From the NCBI GenBank assembly GCA_947495795.1, contig CANMAI010000002.1, forward strand, positions 347,363-411,362: a stretch of DNA of 64,000 nt. Direction: 5' to 3'. The DNA is from an uncultured Paracoccaceae bacterium (GTDB taxonomy: Bacteria; Pseudomonadota; Alphaproteobacteria; Rhodobacterales; Rhodobacteraceae). The notes beneath the pieces are model-generated. The model was not told the DNA's origin, did no database searches, and saw only the letters and a program-made list of their open reading frames with translations. Below are positions 18,824 through 27,500 of this stretch, piece after piece; positions within the stretch are counted from its first letter, which is position 1; every line of letters starts with the position of its first letter. A program made the translations under genes and the position numbers.

Positions 18824-19524
18824 TGTGGGAGTGGCTATTGGCGTCCATGGATACTGATCGCCCTCATGAGGTTGGGTTCGCGCTGAGCTGGCACGCCCGG
18901 AGTATGGTGGCGGCCTGGGGTGTTCTGGTGCCGCTCGGGATCTTCATTGCGCGGTATTTCAAAATTGCGCCGGGGCAGGATTATCCGAAGCGGCTCGACA
19001 GTCATTTCTGGTGGAATACACATCGCATCTGCCAGTACACCGCCTGCGCATTGATGGCAGCGGGGGTGTGGCTGATCCTGAGTGACCGGAGCCCTGACAC
19101 TTTGCCGGGCCCTCACTGGTGGCTTGGATGGTGCGTATTGTCGCTGGCGGTTGTGCAATTGCTTGGCGGCCTGCTGCGCGGCACAAAGGGCGGGCCGACC
19201 AGTCCCGAGATGCGGGGGGATCACTTTGACATGACGCCGCGCAGGCTGGCTTTCGAGTATGTGCACAAGGCCGCAGGCTACGTGGCGCTGGCGCTGGCGA
19301 TGGTCACAATCATGAGCGGGCTGTGGCAGGCGAACGGGCCGAACTGGATGTGGCTGACATTGGTGCTGTGGTGGAGTGCGCTCGCAGTAGCGGCCATCAT
19401 CCTGCAACGTCGCGGCATGGCTCTGGATACGTATCAGGCGATCTGGGGGCCGGATCCGAAACTGCCGGGAAACCGGCGCAAACCCATCGGTCTGGGGGTG
19501 CGCCGATGGCAGGAACATCGCTGA
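18823..19524 (+). CDS. cytochrome b561-type membrane protein
   Basis: Integral membrane protein of 233 residues. Helices contain the four histidines expected of a two-heme cytochrome b561 core: His24 (LSWHARSMVAAWG), His67 (NTHRICQYTA), His98 (PHWWLGW) and His148 (EYVHKAAGYVAL). The layout resembles the eukaryote-type CYB561/DOMON cytochrome domain more than bacterial CybB, with GLLRGTKGG in the loop. Such proteins move electrons across the membrane. The ATG at 18823 overlaps the permease stop (TGATG), so it is translationally coupled to the sugar importer; the functional link is unexplained. Confidence 0.8.
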   Translation: MWEWLLASMDTDRPHEVGFALSWHARSMVAAWGVLVPLGIFIARYFKIAPGQDYPKRLDSHFWWNTHRICQYTACALMAAGVWLILSDRSPDTLPGPHWWLGWCVLSLAVVQLLGGLLRGTKGGPTSPEMRGDHFDMTPRRLAFEYVHKAAGYVALALAMVTIMSGLWQANGPNWMWLTLVLWWSALAVAAIILQRRGMALDTYQAIWGPDPKLPGNRRKPIGLGVRRWQEHR

Positions 19525-19529
19525 CAGCG

Positions 19530-19558
19530 CGTTGGTTTGTTTGTGCTGCAAACCAACG
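19530..19558 (+). terminator. stem-loop after the cytochrome gene
   Basis: CGTTGGTTTG (19530-19539) pairs perfectly over 10 bp with CAAACCAACG (19549-19558) around a 9-base loop, 5 bp after the stop codon. No T-tract follows, so it may only be an mRNA end stabiliser, but its position between two complete operons suits a terminator. Confidence 0.45.
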
Positions 19559-19700
19559 AGTAAGCCATACAGAGACCGGATCAGAAGCGGGGTAAACTCC
19601 ATCTTTATGTGACAATTTATGCCGAATAGACCATAATTTCGAAGCGCGACGTGCACCTCAAGTTGGCCTGTCCAAGAGGGGCGTCGCAGAAGGAGATACA

Positions 19701-20459
19701 ATGTCCCGAAGTCCCCTTATCTCGATGCACGGTATCGTAAAGCGTTTTGGTGGCGTTACGGCCTTGGAGAATGTTGATCTTGAGGCGTATGCCGGTGAAG
19801 TTCTGGCCATCGTGGGAGACAATGGCGCAGGCAAGTCCACACTGATCAAGATCCTGACCGGGGTTTACCAGCCCACCGAAGGATCGATCAAACTGGATGG
19901 CGCTGAATTCAAGATGGCCAACCACTCCGATGCCATTGCTGCTGGCATCGATGCTGTATACCAGAACCTCGCGATTGCTGATCATCTGACGCCGCCAGAG
20001 AACCTGTTTCTCGGAGCAGAGTTGACCAAGTCATTTCTCGGGTTCCCCGTGCTCGACAATGCAAGGATGCGGCAAGAGGCAGAGCGTGTGTTGAGCGAGC
20101 GTCTGGGCGTGAAGCTGAAAAGCATGGATGTGCTGACAGAAAGCCTCTCGGGTGGGCAACGGCAGGCTGTCGCAATCGCACGCGCTGTCTATCACACCGG
20201 TTTGCGCGTTCTGGTGATGGATGAACCAACGGCGGCCCTCGGCCCGCAGGAAACGGCCCGCACACTCAAGCTTATCAAGACACTGCGCGAGCAGGGCCTT
20301 GCGATCATCCTCATCTCGCACTCGCTTGATGATGTGTTTGACGTATCGGACCGAATTCAGGTCATGCGTCGTGGGCAGCGCGTCGGCACTGTCGACACCA
20401 AAGATACTGACAACGCAGAAGTGCTGGGCATGATTGTCGGCGCTTCGGCCGCCGCGTGA
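19701..20459 (+). CDS. ribose/fructose-class ABC importer ATPase (single-domain)
   Basis: Cytoplasmic ATPase of 252 residues with AAGGAG upstream of the ATG. Walker A is GDNGAGKST, Q-loop AVYQNLAI, signature LSGGQRQAVAI, Walker B VLVMDEPTAALGP and H-loop ILISHSLDDVF. Only one ATPase domain is present, as in FrcA, in contrast to the double-domain RbsA/LsrA, so it should act as a homodimer. It overlaps the permease gene by 4 bp (GTGA). Confidence 0.92.
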   Translation: MSRSPLISMHGIVKRFGGVTALENVDLEAYAGEVLAIVGDNGAGKSTLIKILTGVYQPTEGSIKLDGAEFKMANHSDAIAAGIDAVYQNLAIADHLTPPENLFLGAELTKSFLGFPVLDNARMRQEAERVLSERLGVKLKSMDVLTESLSGGQRQAVAIARAVYHTGLRVLVMDEPTAALGPQETARTLKLIKTLREQGLAIILISHSLDDVFDVSDRIQVMRRGQRVGTVDTKDTDNAEVLGMIVGASAAA

Positions 20460-21601
20460 AGGATCAGAACGTGACAGACATAACCATGCCCGCACGCCAA
20501 CGCTCTATCAAAGAGCGTATGGAGCCCTACATGTCGATCATCGCGCCAGTGTCGATGATCCTGATGATTGTCCTGTTGATGGCAATCCTCGAACCCGCTC
20601 GGTATTTCCGCCTGTCGAACCTGGAAATAATCTTGCTGGAGTCAGCGCTTTATATGCCGATGGCAATGGCAATGACCTTCGTGATTACCCAGCGTGGCAT
20701 CGATCTTTCCATCGGCTCGATTGCGGCCCTTTCCACGATCTGTTCGGCCTTTCTGATGAAGGTTTACGGGTATCCGGCATGGGCGGGTGTGGCGATTGCG
20801 ATTTCGCTTGGCGCATGCATGGGCCTGATAAATGGCCTGATCATCACGAGATTTCGGGTGCCCGATCTGATCGGCACGCTGGCGATGGATCTGGTCTATC
20901 GCGGCTTTGCGCTGGTGATAGCCAAGGGGCTGGTGCTTGCCCGCTTTCCGGATCTGATCACGGATATCGGCCGCGGTCGGCTCAACGGATTTCTGCCGAT
21001 CCCGGTTATCATCGGCTTGGTGACGATGATCGCGGGCTATTTCATCCTGCGCCGCACGTATTTCGGCCGCTACACCGTGGCCATCGGCTCGGATCCGCAG
21101 GCGGCAGAACTCACCGGCATCGCCGTCGATCGCTACAAGATCTATGCTTACGTGCTTATGGGGGCCATGGCGGGGCTTGCTGGCGTCATGTTGCTGGGCA
21201 AGCTGAATGCTGTTCAGGCAACCTCTGCGCCTCTCTTCAATCTGCACGTCATTGCGGCGGTTGTGGTCGGTGGTACGTCTCTCTTTGGCGGCCGCGCGTC
21301 GCTTTTGGGATCATTGGCGGGCGTCTTGCTGCTTTCGATGATGATCAATGCCCTTGTCACTCTGCGGATCGAGTTCTTCTGGCAATCCGTTGGGTCTGGC
21401 GTGGTGATCGTCACCTCTGTCGCGCTCTACACATGGCTGCAGAAGAAGGATCGTGATGGCAGCGCCGGGGGCCTGATGGGCCTCTTCGCGAGCCGTGAGG
21501 CGCAGCGCCTGATCAAATTCACTGCGGCCATCATCGGCATACTGCTGCTGCTGCTGGCGCTCGGTTACTTTGGCGCGGGGACACCCAGCCGCAGTGGCTA
21601 A
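20456..21601 (+). CDS. ribose/fructose-class ABC importer permease, RbsC/FrcC family
   Basis: Inner-membrane permease of 381 residues starting at a GTG inside the ATPase stop. BPD_transp_2 features are MAMAMTFVITQRGIDLSIGS (about 65-84), TRFRVPDLIGTLAMDLVYRG and VVGGTSLFGGRASLLGSLAG in the second half. It is longer at the C-terminus than E. coli RbsC: after a linker (QKKDRDGSAGG), one more hydrophobic helix ends the protein (IIGILLLLLALGYFG). It serves the LuxP-like binding protein that follows. Confidence 0.92.
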   Translation: MKDQNVTDITMPARQRSIKERMEPYMSIIAPVSMILMIVLLMAILEPARYFRLSNLEIILLESALYMPMAMAMTFVITQRGIDLSIGSIAALSTICSAFLMKVYGYPAWAGVAIAISLGACMGLINGLIITRFRVPDLIGTLAMDLVYRGFALVIAKGLVLARFPDLITDIGRGRLNGFLPIPVIIGLVTMIAGYFILRRTYFGRYTVAIGSDPQAAELTGIAVDRYKIYAYVLMGAMAGLAGVMLLGKLNAVQATSAPLFNLHVIAAVVVGGTSLFGGRASLLGSLAGVLLLSMMINALVTLRIEFFWQSVGSGVVIVTSVALYTWLQKKDRDGSAGGLMGLFASREAQRLIKFTAAIIGILLLLLALGYFGAGTPSRSG

Positions 21602-21638
21602 CTCAAGACCAAGAAACTTCAACAGGGGGGAAGACCCA

Positions 21639-22784
21639 ATGAAACTCAGCAAAATCACCTATCCGCTTATGGCACTCGCCATTGGCGCAGGCTCGGCACT
21701 GGCAGAGGGAAGACAGATCCCCCTCATGACCCTGCCGGATGATGGCGATCGCGATTATTGGACGGTTGAGCAAATGAACCGCCCGGGTGAGTTGGAAATG
21801 CTGCGCGGCATTGTCGGCAGCGAGGCTGTTCCGTTCGCAGGCACACAGGAAAAGCCGCTGCAAATCGCACTGGTCTATCCCTCCGCCGATGTCTCTGATT
21901 TCTGGGCGCGGATGTATCTTGCATTCACCAAGCGTCTTGACCAGCTCGGCATCGAATATGAGACAACCGAATTTGCATCACGTCAGATCGAGCACAGTCT
22001 GCAAAGCACCTATACGGATCAGGTTATTCAAGACAAGGATATCTGGGATTTTGTTCTCTTCGGGCCGTCCGAGCTGGCAACACAGGCCGACAACATCAAC
22101 AAACTTGCAGCCACAGAAGGCTTCACCACCTTCGTCATCTCCTTTTTCACACCTCCGCAGTATCTTGAAAACTATCCCGCAGGCTGGTTCGATTTTTCCG
22201 CCACCGAGGGTGCGTTGCTGATCTGTGATTACATGGTCGAGCGACTTGGCAGCGATCAGACCTATGCGCTGAACCGTGGTATTCCCGGGATCACCGACAA
22301 CCAGCGCTCCGGTGATTTTTCGGATTGTGTTCAGGAGAAAGGCGGTTGGGAGCTGGCGTATGAACACTATGGCGAATACCGCCGCGAAGGTGGTTTCGAC
22401 GGTACCAACCTGATCCTTCAGGCCTATCCGGAAGCCAAGATCATTCACAACGCCAATACCGCGATGTCCATGGGGTCGGTGGAGGCTCAGCTTGCCGCCG
22501 GAAAAGAGAATGAGATTTTCTCAACCGGCTGGGGCGGAACAGGCCTCGAACTTGAAGCGATGCGCCGCGGCGAGTTGAACGCCACACCGATGCGCATGGG
22601 CGACGACGTTGGCGCGGCAGTTGCCGAAGCGGTGAAGTTCACCATGGAGGGCCGTGGGGATGAACTGCCGCAAATCTTCCTCGGGCGCATCACCATCGCG
22701 AATGATGAAATGTCGGTCGAAGAGATCGATGCACTTGAGCAGGAGGCTTTCCGCTTTTCCGGTGTAGGTGCTCTGGAGCGCTGA
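21639..22784 (+). CDS. LuxP-like periplasmic binding protein of a sugar-class ABC importer
   Basis: Periplasmic protein of 381 residues with AGGGGGGAAG before the ATG at 21639 and a Sec signal ending GSALA. The Peripla_BP_4-type body closely resembles Vibrio LuxP as I remember it: VSDFW at 85-89, TGWGGTGLELEA at 296-307, PMRMGDDVGAAVAEAVK at 317-333 and IDALEQEAFRFSG at 363-375. LuxP AI-2 contacts Ser79, Trp82, Arg215, Trp289 and Arg310 align with Ser86, Trp89, Arg223, Trp298 and Arg319. Gln77, Asn159 and Asp267 appear replaced by Asp84, Phe169 or a neighbour, and Ala275. No LuxQ-type kinase is adjacent; the partners are an ATPase and permease, so import of a furanose- or AI-2-like ligand is inferred. 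Confidence 0.82.
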   Translation: MKLSKITYPLMALAIGAGSALAEGRQIPLMTLPDDGDRDYWTVEQMNRPGELEMLRGIVGSEAVPFAGTQEKPLQIALVYPSADVSDFWARMYLAFTKRLDQLGIEYETTEFASRQIEHSLQSTYTDQVIQDKDIWDFVLFGPSELATQADNINKLAATEGFTTFVISFFTPPQYLENYPAGWFDFSATEGALLICDYMVERLGSDQTYALNRGIPGITDNQRSGDFSDCVQEKGGWELAYEHYGEYRREGGFDGTNLILQAYPEAKIIHNANTAMSMGSVEAQLAAGKENEIFSTGWGGTGLELEAMRRGELNATPMRMGDDVGAAVAEAVKFTMEGRGDELPQIFLGRITIANDEMSVEEIDALEQEAFRFSGVGALER

Positions 22785-22813
22785 TCTTGCGCCTTTGATG
22801 GTCGGAACCAATG

Positions 22814-22846
22814 TGCCCCGCATCGACTACACGTTGATGCGGGGCA
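22814..22846. terminator. bidirectional terminator between convergent operons
   Basis: TGCCCCGCATC (22814-22824) pairs perfectly over 11 bp with GATGCGGGGCA (22836-22846). TCATCTTTCTC follows on the plus strand. It lies between the ends of the LuxP-like gene (22784) and the convergent 186-residue gene (22856). Confidence 0.7.
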
Positions 22847-22855
22847 TCATCTTTC

Positions 22856-23416
22856 TCAGCTGAGTTTCAGGTCGGTCTTGCCCAGGGTTTCAAACTGCAA
22901 CGGCCCGCTGCCGCCATTGTCGATCTCCCGCCGAAATGTGACGGAAATCTCCGCATCGGCTGGTAGCCTAGTCGCGGGGCGGAGCCAGATGGAAAGCGTA
23001 AGCGCAGCCTTGATAGGCGCGTCCGATGTATCGGACTTGGCGATATTTCCGTCAGGTTTGGTGACGTCGAAGCGCAGGAAATCAAAGGCAGAAACGTCGC
23101 TGCCAAGCTCAATGGCCAGCCCTTCCTTGGGCAGGTTTTTCCAGCTGAGCAACAGCTCAACGGTCTTGTAGCTTTTCGTCTGATCATAGGCCATCTTGGC
23201 CGTAAGGTCCGCAGCATCGGCACCCACACCGGCCTTGTTTTTCAGCGAGAACTGGAAATAGTCCAGGCCGGATTGCTCTGCCTTGGCAAAGCCTAGTCCG
23301 GTCGAGGACGAGAAGCTCTCTGCCTGATTTCCCAGAAACGCGCTTAATTCCGTTTTCAGGGCAATCAGGCTTTCGATGCTTTCTACATTCAAGAGGGATT
23401 CACGTTGGTTAGGCAT
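22856..23416 (-). CDS. 186-residue protein of unknown function, third gene of the LamG operon
   Basis: The family is not recognised. The first 60 residues look helical (VESIESLIALKTELSAFLG), and the rest alternates as in beta-sandwich proteins (KTVELLLSWKNL, AALTLSIWLRPAT, DAEISVTFRRE). There is no signal peptide, membrane helix or cysteine. GGAGG lies 7 bases before the ATG and only 11 bp separate it from the stop of the upstream gene, so translation is coupled. The composition and fold pattern match the neighbouring large protein, suggesting a structural or binding partner. Confidence 0.75.
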   Translation of the reverse strand: MPNQRESLLNVESIESLIALKTELSAFLGNQAESFSSSTGLGFAKAEQSGLDYFQFSLKNKAGVGADAADLTAKMAYDQTKSYKTVELLLSWKNLPKEGLAIELGSDVSAFDFLRFDVTKPDGNIAKSDTSDAPIKAALTLSIWLRPATRLPADAEISVTFRREIDNGGSGPLQFETLGKTDLKLS

Positions 23417-23427
23417 CTCAAATCCTC

Positions 23428-24483
23428 CTATTGGGCCTTCAGGGATGGGTTTTGCTTGTCAACGGCGCTGCTGGTATAGGCGCCCACCGTCAACAGGCGA
23501 ATGGGCCGGCCTGCTTTGTCTACCCGCAGGGCGCGCGTCCTCGGATCTATTCCCGCAACACGCCCGAACCTGTAGTGCCTGTGAGTCGAGACCATCGGAA
23601 TTTGCGGGCGCAGCGTCACACTTGGTGTGCCTGTCACGTCCCCCCAGTCATTTCCGAAAATAAGCGAATAGTTGAAGTTCGAGGCCCATTGCGCAGGCAT
23701 CCGGAACGTCTTCGTGCCGATCGTAAAATCATGTTGCGAGATCGGATCAATGGTCAATTCCACAATTCCCTCGCCGGGAACGGGCGTGCCACTTGCCACA
23801 TGAAATTTCGATCCAAGCGGCATGTTGGAGAACACGAACGCAAACTCGATATCCGTTTCCTCGTCACCCTGGCTATAGGGCACACTGTCCGTGATGTCCG
23901 GCACGTCGCCCACAACGAGGCGGGTGTTGCGCTGTGCGATGTTGCCGTTATTTGCCAAAATGGCCCCCCAGTCCGAAATCTTGCCTTGGTCGGCAATTGG
24001 GTTGGGGTGACCATCGGTGACAGCCACACCGATCAGGCAATAGTGTCGCCCGTCCGAGAGCGGTTTCACGTTCCATGTGAACGCATCAAGGGAGGCCACG
24101 ATTTCATCGTCAAACTGTGCTTCAAAGCGCGGTGCGATCTCTCCGGAGGATGTTTGAAGCCGCACGGTATTTTCGTCCGTCTTCCAGAGGCCGGGCAGAA
24201 GGATCAGGTTCGAGGGTACGGCCCAGAATTCCCAATGGCCCGATACCGGCCCGCCTGTAAGGTTCTTGCCGCGCGTATAAAGGTAGTTGAAATTGCCCTG
24301 AAAGATCTGGTTGGAAAAGGCTTCTGAATATTGTCCCTCATCCGTCAGCACATTCGGGTCGGCCATCGGGCTTGTGCCGAAAGCGATGAGATCCGGTGAA
24401 TTCGATGATGAGGCGCGCGGGATCGTCCCCGTTTCCCCCAATGATCCTCTAACGAGGATGCCGTTCCAAACTTCAGATGCCAC
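23428..24483 (-). CDS. 351-residue beta-rich protein of unknown function, second gene of the LamG operon
   Basis: It starts at a GTG at 24483 with AAGGAG about 8 bases upstream. No signal peptide or membrane helix is seen. The sequence is aromatic- and Gly/Asn-rich and predicted mostly beta. The stretch HYCLIGVAVTDGHPNP (about 147-162) followed by ISDWGAILANNGNIAQRNTR (about 169-188) looks like a conserved core, and the C-terminus (HRHYRFGRVAGIDPRTRAL) is basic. I do not recognise a named family. The 66-bp gap to the giant gene contains no terminator, so the three genes probably form one transcript. Confidence 0.75.
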   Translation of the reverse strand: MASEVWNGILVRGSLGETGTIPRASSSNSPDLIAFGTSPMADPNVLTDEGQYSEAFSNQIFQGNFNYLYTRGKNLTGGPVSGHWEFWAVPSNLILLPGLWKTDENTVRLQTSSGEIAPRFEAQFDDEIVASLDAFTWNVKPLSDGRHYCLIGVAVTDGHPNPIADQGKISDWGAILANNGNIAQRNTRLVVGDVPDITDSVPYSQGDEETDIEFAFVFSNMPLGSKFHVASGTPVPGEGIVELTIDPISQHDFTIGTKTFRMPAQWASNFNYSLIFGNDWGDVTGTPSVTLRPQIPMVSTHRHYRFGRVAGIDPRTRALRVDKAGRPIRLLTVGAYTSSAVDKQNPSLKAQ

Positions 24484-24549
24484 AATGCTTCTCCTTCTAT
24501 TGAGTTGATGAAAATCTTCGACAAGACAGTTTCCCCGAAAAAATGGGGG

Positions 24550-27500
24550 TCAGCTAAGCGCTTCGGCACTCTCGTAAAAGCGGATAACATATTGCAGCAG
24601 GTCTTCCCGCAGCGTCACCAGTGCCTTGTAGTCTTCGGAGCCGAACACCTCGGCCCGGGTCAAAAATGCTGTCCACCAGGGGAGCAGCACCGCCAAGATC
24701 CCCGGTTGGTCCGGCCCGGTTCCAAGAACGGCGCTCACGGCGTCACCAATCTCAACGGGTGTTGGGTTGGTGGCATCCAGCTCTGCCACGAAAATATCCA
24801 GCAGCCACGAATTTAATGCCACATTGGCCGGCGGTTCGACATCCGGGGCCAGAGTGTCGCTGTTGATCGGCTGAAACTCCATCGGCACCCGGCTCACAAA
24901 AGTCGTGCGGTAGAGGATCCGCCACGTCCCGTTTTCGGCCTCGGAGGCTTCACGCAGTGCCGCCGCGTTTGCCTGGGCGCTGTTGTTCAGCCAATTGGGG
25001 TCAATCACCCGGGCAAGCTGGCTGAAATTGGCCTTGGAAGGCGCCAGGAAGAAGCTCATATAGCGGTAGGTATCCACTTTCCCGGGCGCTGGTCCGTCTG
25101 TGTACCCGTGGAGCACCGGCTTTCCATCCTCGATGGAAATAATTGGCGCATTCAGAAAGCCGGTTGGATTGGCACTGGCAGACAGAGCAACCGCATAGCT
25201 TGTCGCACTGTTTTTGCTGACAGTTGTGGTGAACGTGGTCGAAAGCATCGCATCGAAGGTTCCGTAAAACCCGCCTGCCGGAGAGGTAGCCTTGCCCTCC
25301 ACCTCAACCCCAGCTTTCAGCGTCAGCGATGTCACACCGGAGCGGCTTTCCGAGAACTGATCAACGGTGCTGTATTCCTCCTTCAAAAGCCCGCCACCCG
25401 CCGACCAGACATAGGTGTTGGCCAGATTGCGCTGAATTGTGCCCGTGCCACGGTCAAATCCCGGTGCATTGTCCATTTTGTCCTGAATGGGTGAAAGCAG
25501 CGGATAGAGGCTCAACAGATCGACATTGAACTGATCGTAATAGGCCTGCGCATCCTGTTCCTGCTTTTCAAACCGTCTCTTGAGGGCATAGGCCTCGGTC
25601 GGGTTGAAGTAGCTGCCGCGCCGCACATCCGCATCCGGCCAGTCGGGATCATTGACAAAGCCAACCTTCCCATCAAGCGTCCCGTTTTTCACGTAGCGAG
25701 GGTTGATCGGGAAGTCGATAATGTTGACATCCTCGGGGATCGTCGGATCCGCAATCAATGTATAGGCCACTGCCGTCTGAGAGCCTTTGATGGCTGTCAT
25801 ATAGAGGTTCGCGGTGGAGGATTTTACAAAGGCTGTGCCGATATTATCCTGTACATATCGCCGCCCGACCTTGGGGTTGAGCATATCATCGGCGGGTTCC
25901 CAGGACCCTGCGGGTGCCAGTTCGCTCGTCCGGGCATGCGTCAGCCCATGTTGGCGGCCAATTCCGCTGTCGCCCGATTTGCTGGCCGTCAGGCCCAGCT
26001 TTGCACCTGCCTTCGCCTCATATTCCGCCAGATCCATCCCGAAGAAGGTGAATTGTCCGTTCGAGTTGTCGAACTTCCCCTTGAAAAGAAGCCCAAGGCT
26101 TCCGCCGATCTCAAAACTGCCGCCTATGTTCTGGCTCGCCGAGAACGACCATGTCGTGTTGCGCGCCTCGCTCAGCGTCACTGACGAGGCGGACCCAAAC
26201 GGGTTGGATGTTCCCGGCGGGCCCGCCCAATAGGGGACCGTCTGGTTCTCGCTTGGGATCGGCGGGCCACCTTCGATATAGCCCGTGATTTTCGGTGCCG
26301 TCTGTACCTGTCCGATATAGATCAGATCCAGATCGCCGACCTTGTAGCCCGTCAGGAGGCGTGTATCCCCATCTGCACCGGGATTGTAGACATAGGCGCG
26401 CTTGAGAACCGCAAACGCCGTGCCGTAAGCATCAAGCTGGGTATCGGAGTATTCGCAGACAGCGGCCGTCCCAGTCAATTCACCGGTGAACTCCGTCTTA
26501 ACCCCGCCCAAAACGTTGAGAACGGGTGCAGCCTCCTCACTGATCGGCGCGGTTGATGTCTCCCAGTCCGGCCCACTCGTTTCATTTGCGGGCGAGAAGC
26601 TCAGCGTGCTGCCACGGCCCGTCTGGTCGTAAACCTGCAGGCCAGATCCGGTATTGAACCGCCAATACCCGGCCAGTCCATCTGTGCGCGGATCCAGCGT
26701 GCGGTTCATGCTGTCTGTCACCTGTTCGGGCGTCAAAAGCCCGTCCCAGATGCGCAATTCGTCGATGGAGCCGTCAAAAGGCACGTTGGGTGACTTTTGA
26801 TTGATCGATGCTCCAACCGTCAGTTGCCTGTCGCCATAGCCTCCCAGATCGTCGGCATTCAGCGGCGAAAGGGGCACATCGCGGCCATCAACCAGCACCT
26901 CCATCTGTGCCACCTCCTCATAGAGGCTCCACAGCTGATTGCTGCTCATCCGAAGGTTGCTGTTGCCCTGCTGATCAAACGCTGTCCGGCCCTCCGTCTC
27001 GCGGAGCGGCCAGTCCGCAGCCAGGCCATCGGTTCTGGCGGGTGCCTTGTGGTAAACAGCCACCTCTGCAATTTCAGCCTCCGTCAGGGCCCGCTGCCAT
27101 AGCCGGATATTGGCGATCTTGCCGGTATAAAAGAAATCCTCCCGCGCGTTCCGCCCAAGTTGAAACGCGCTGTCCGATGCCTGCACTTGCACGCTATCGG
27201 CGTAGGTATCGGCGAAGGCCGGATCACCACTCGCCTGACCATCCACATAGACTTGCGCACTGGCAAAATACTGAGGAAGAACCCGCCCCTCCGTTCCGCT
27301 GTTTTCCACAGCTCCGGAGGTGAAGGTGCACGCAATGCTGTGAGACGCGTTGATGCTCAGCGGTGTGCTCGTCGCCGTAAAGGCGATCACCTGCAGCCCT
27401 ACCCGGATCACGGTCGTGAACTGGATCCTGTTGAGGCTATCGAGCATCAGACGATAACACCCGGGCTTCTCAATAAGAACGCGGGAGGTTTCAGAAGCGT

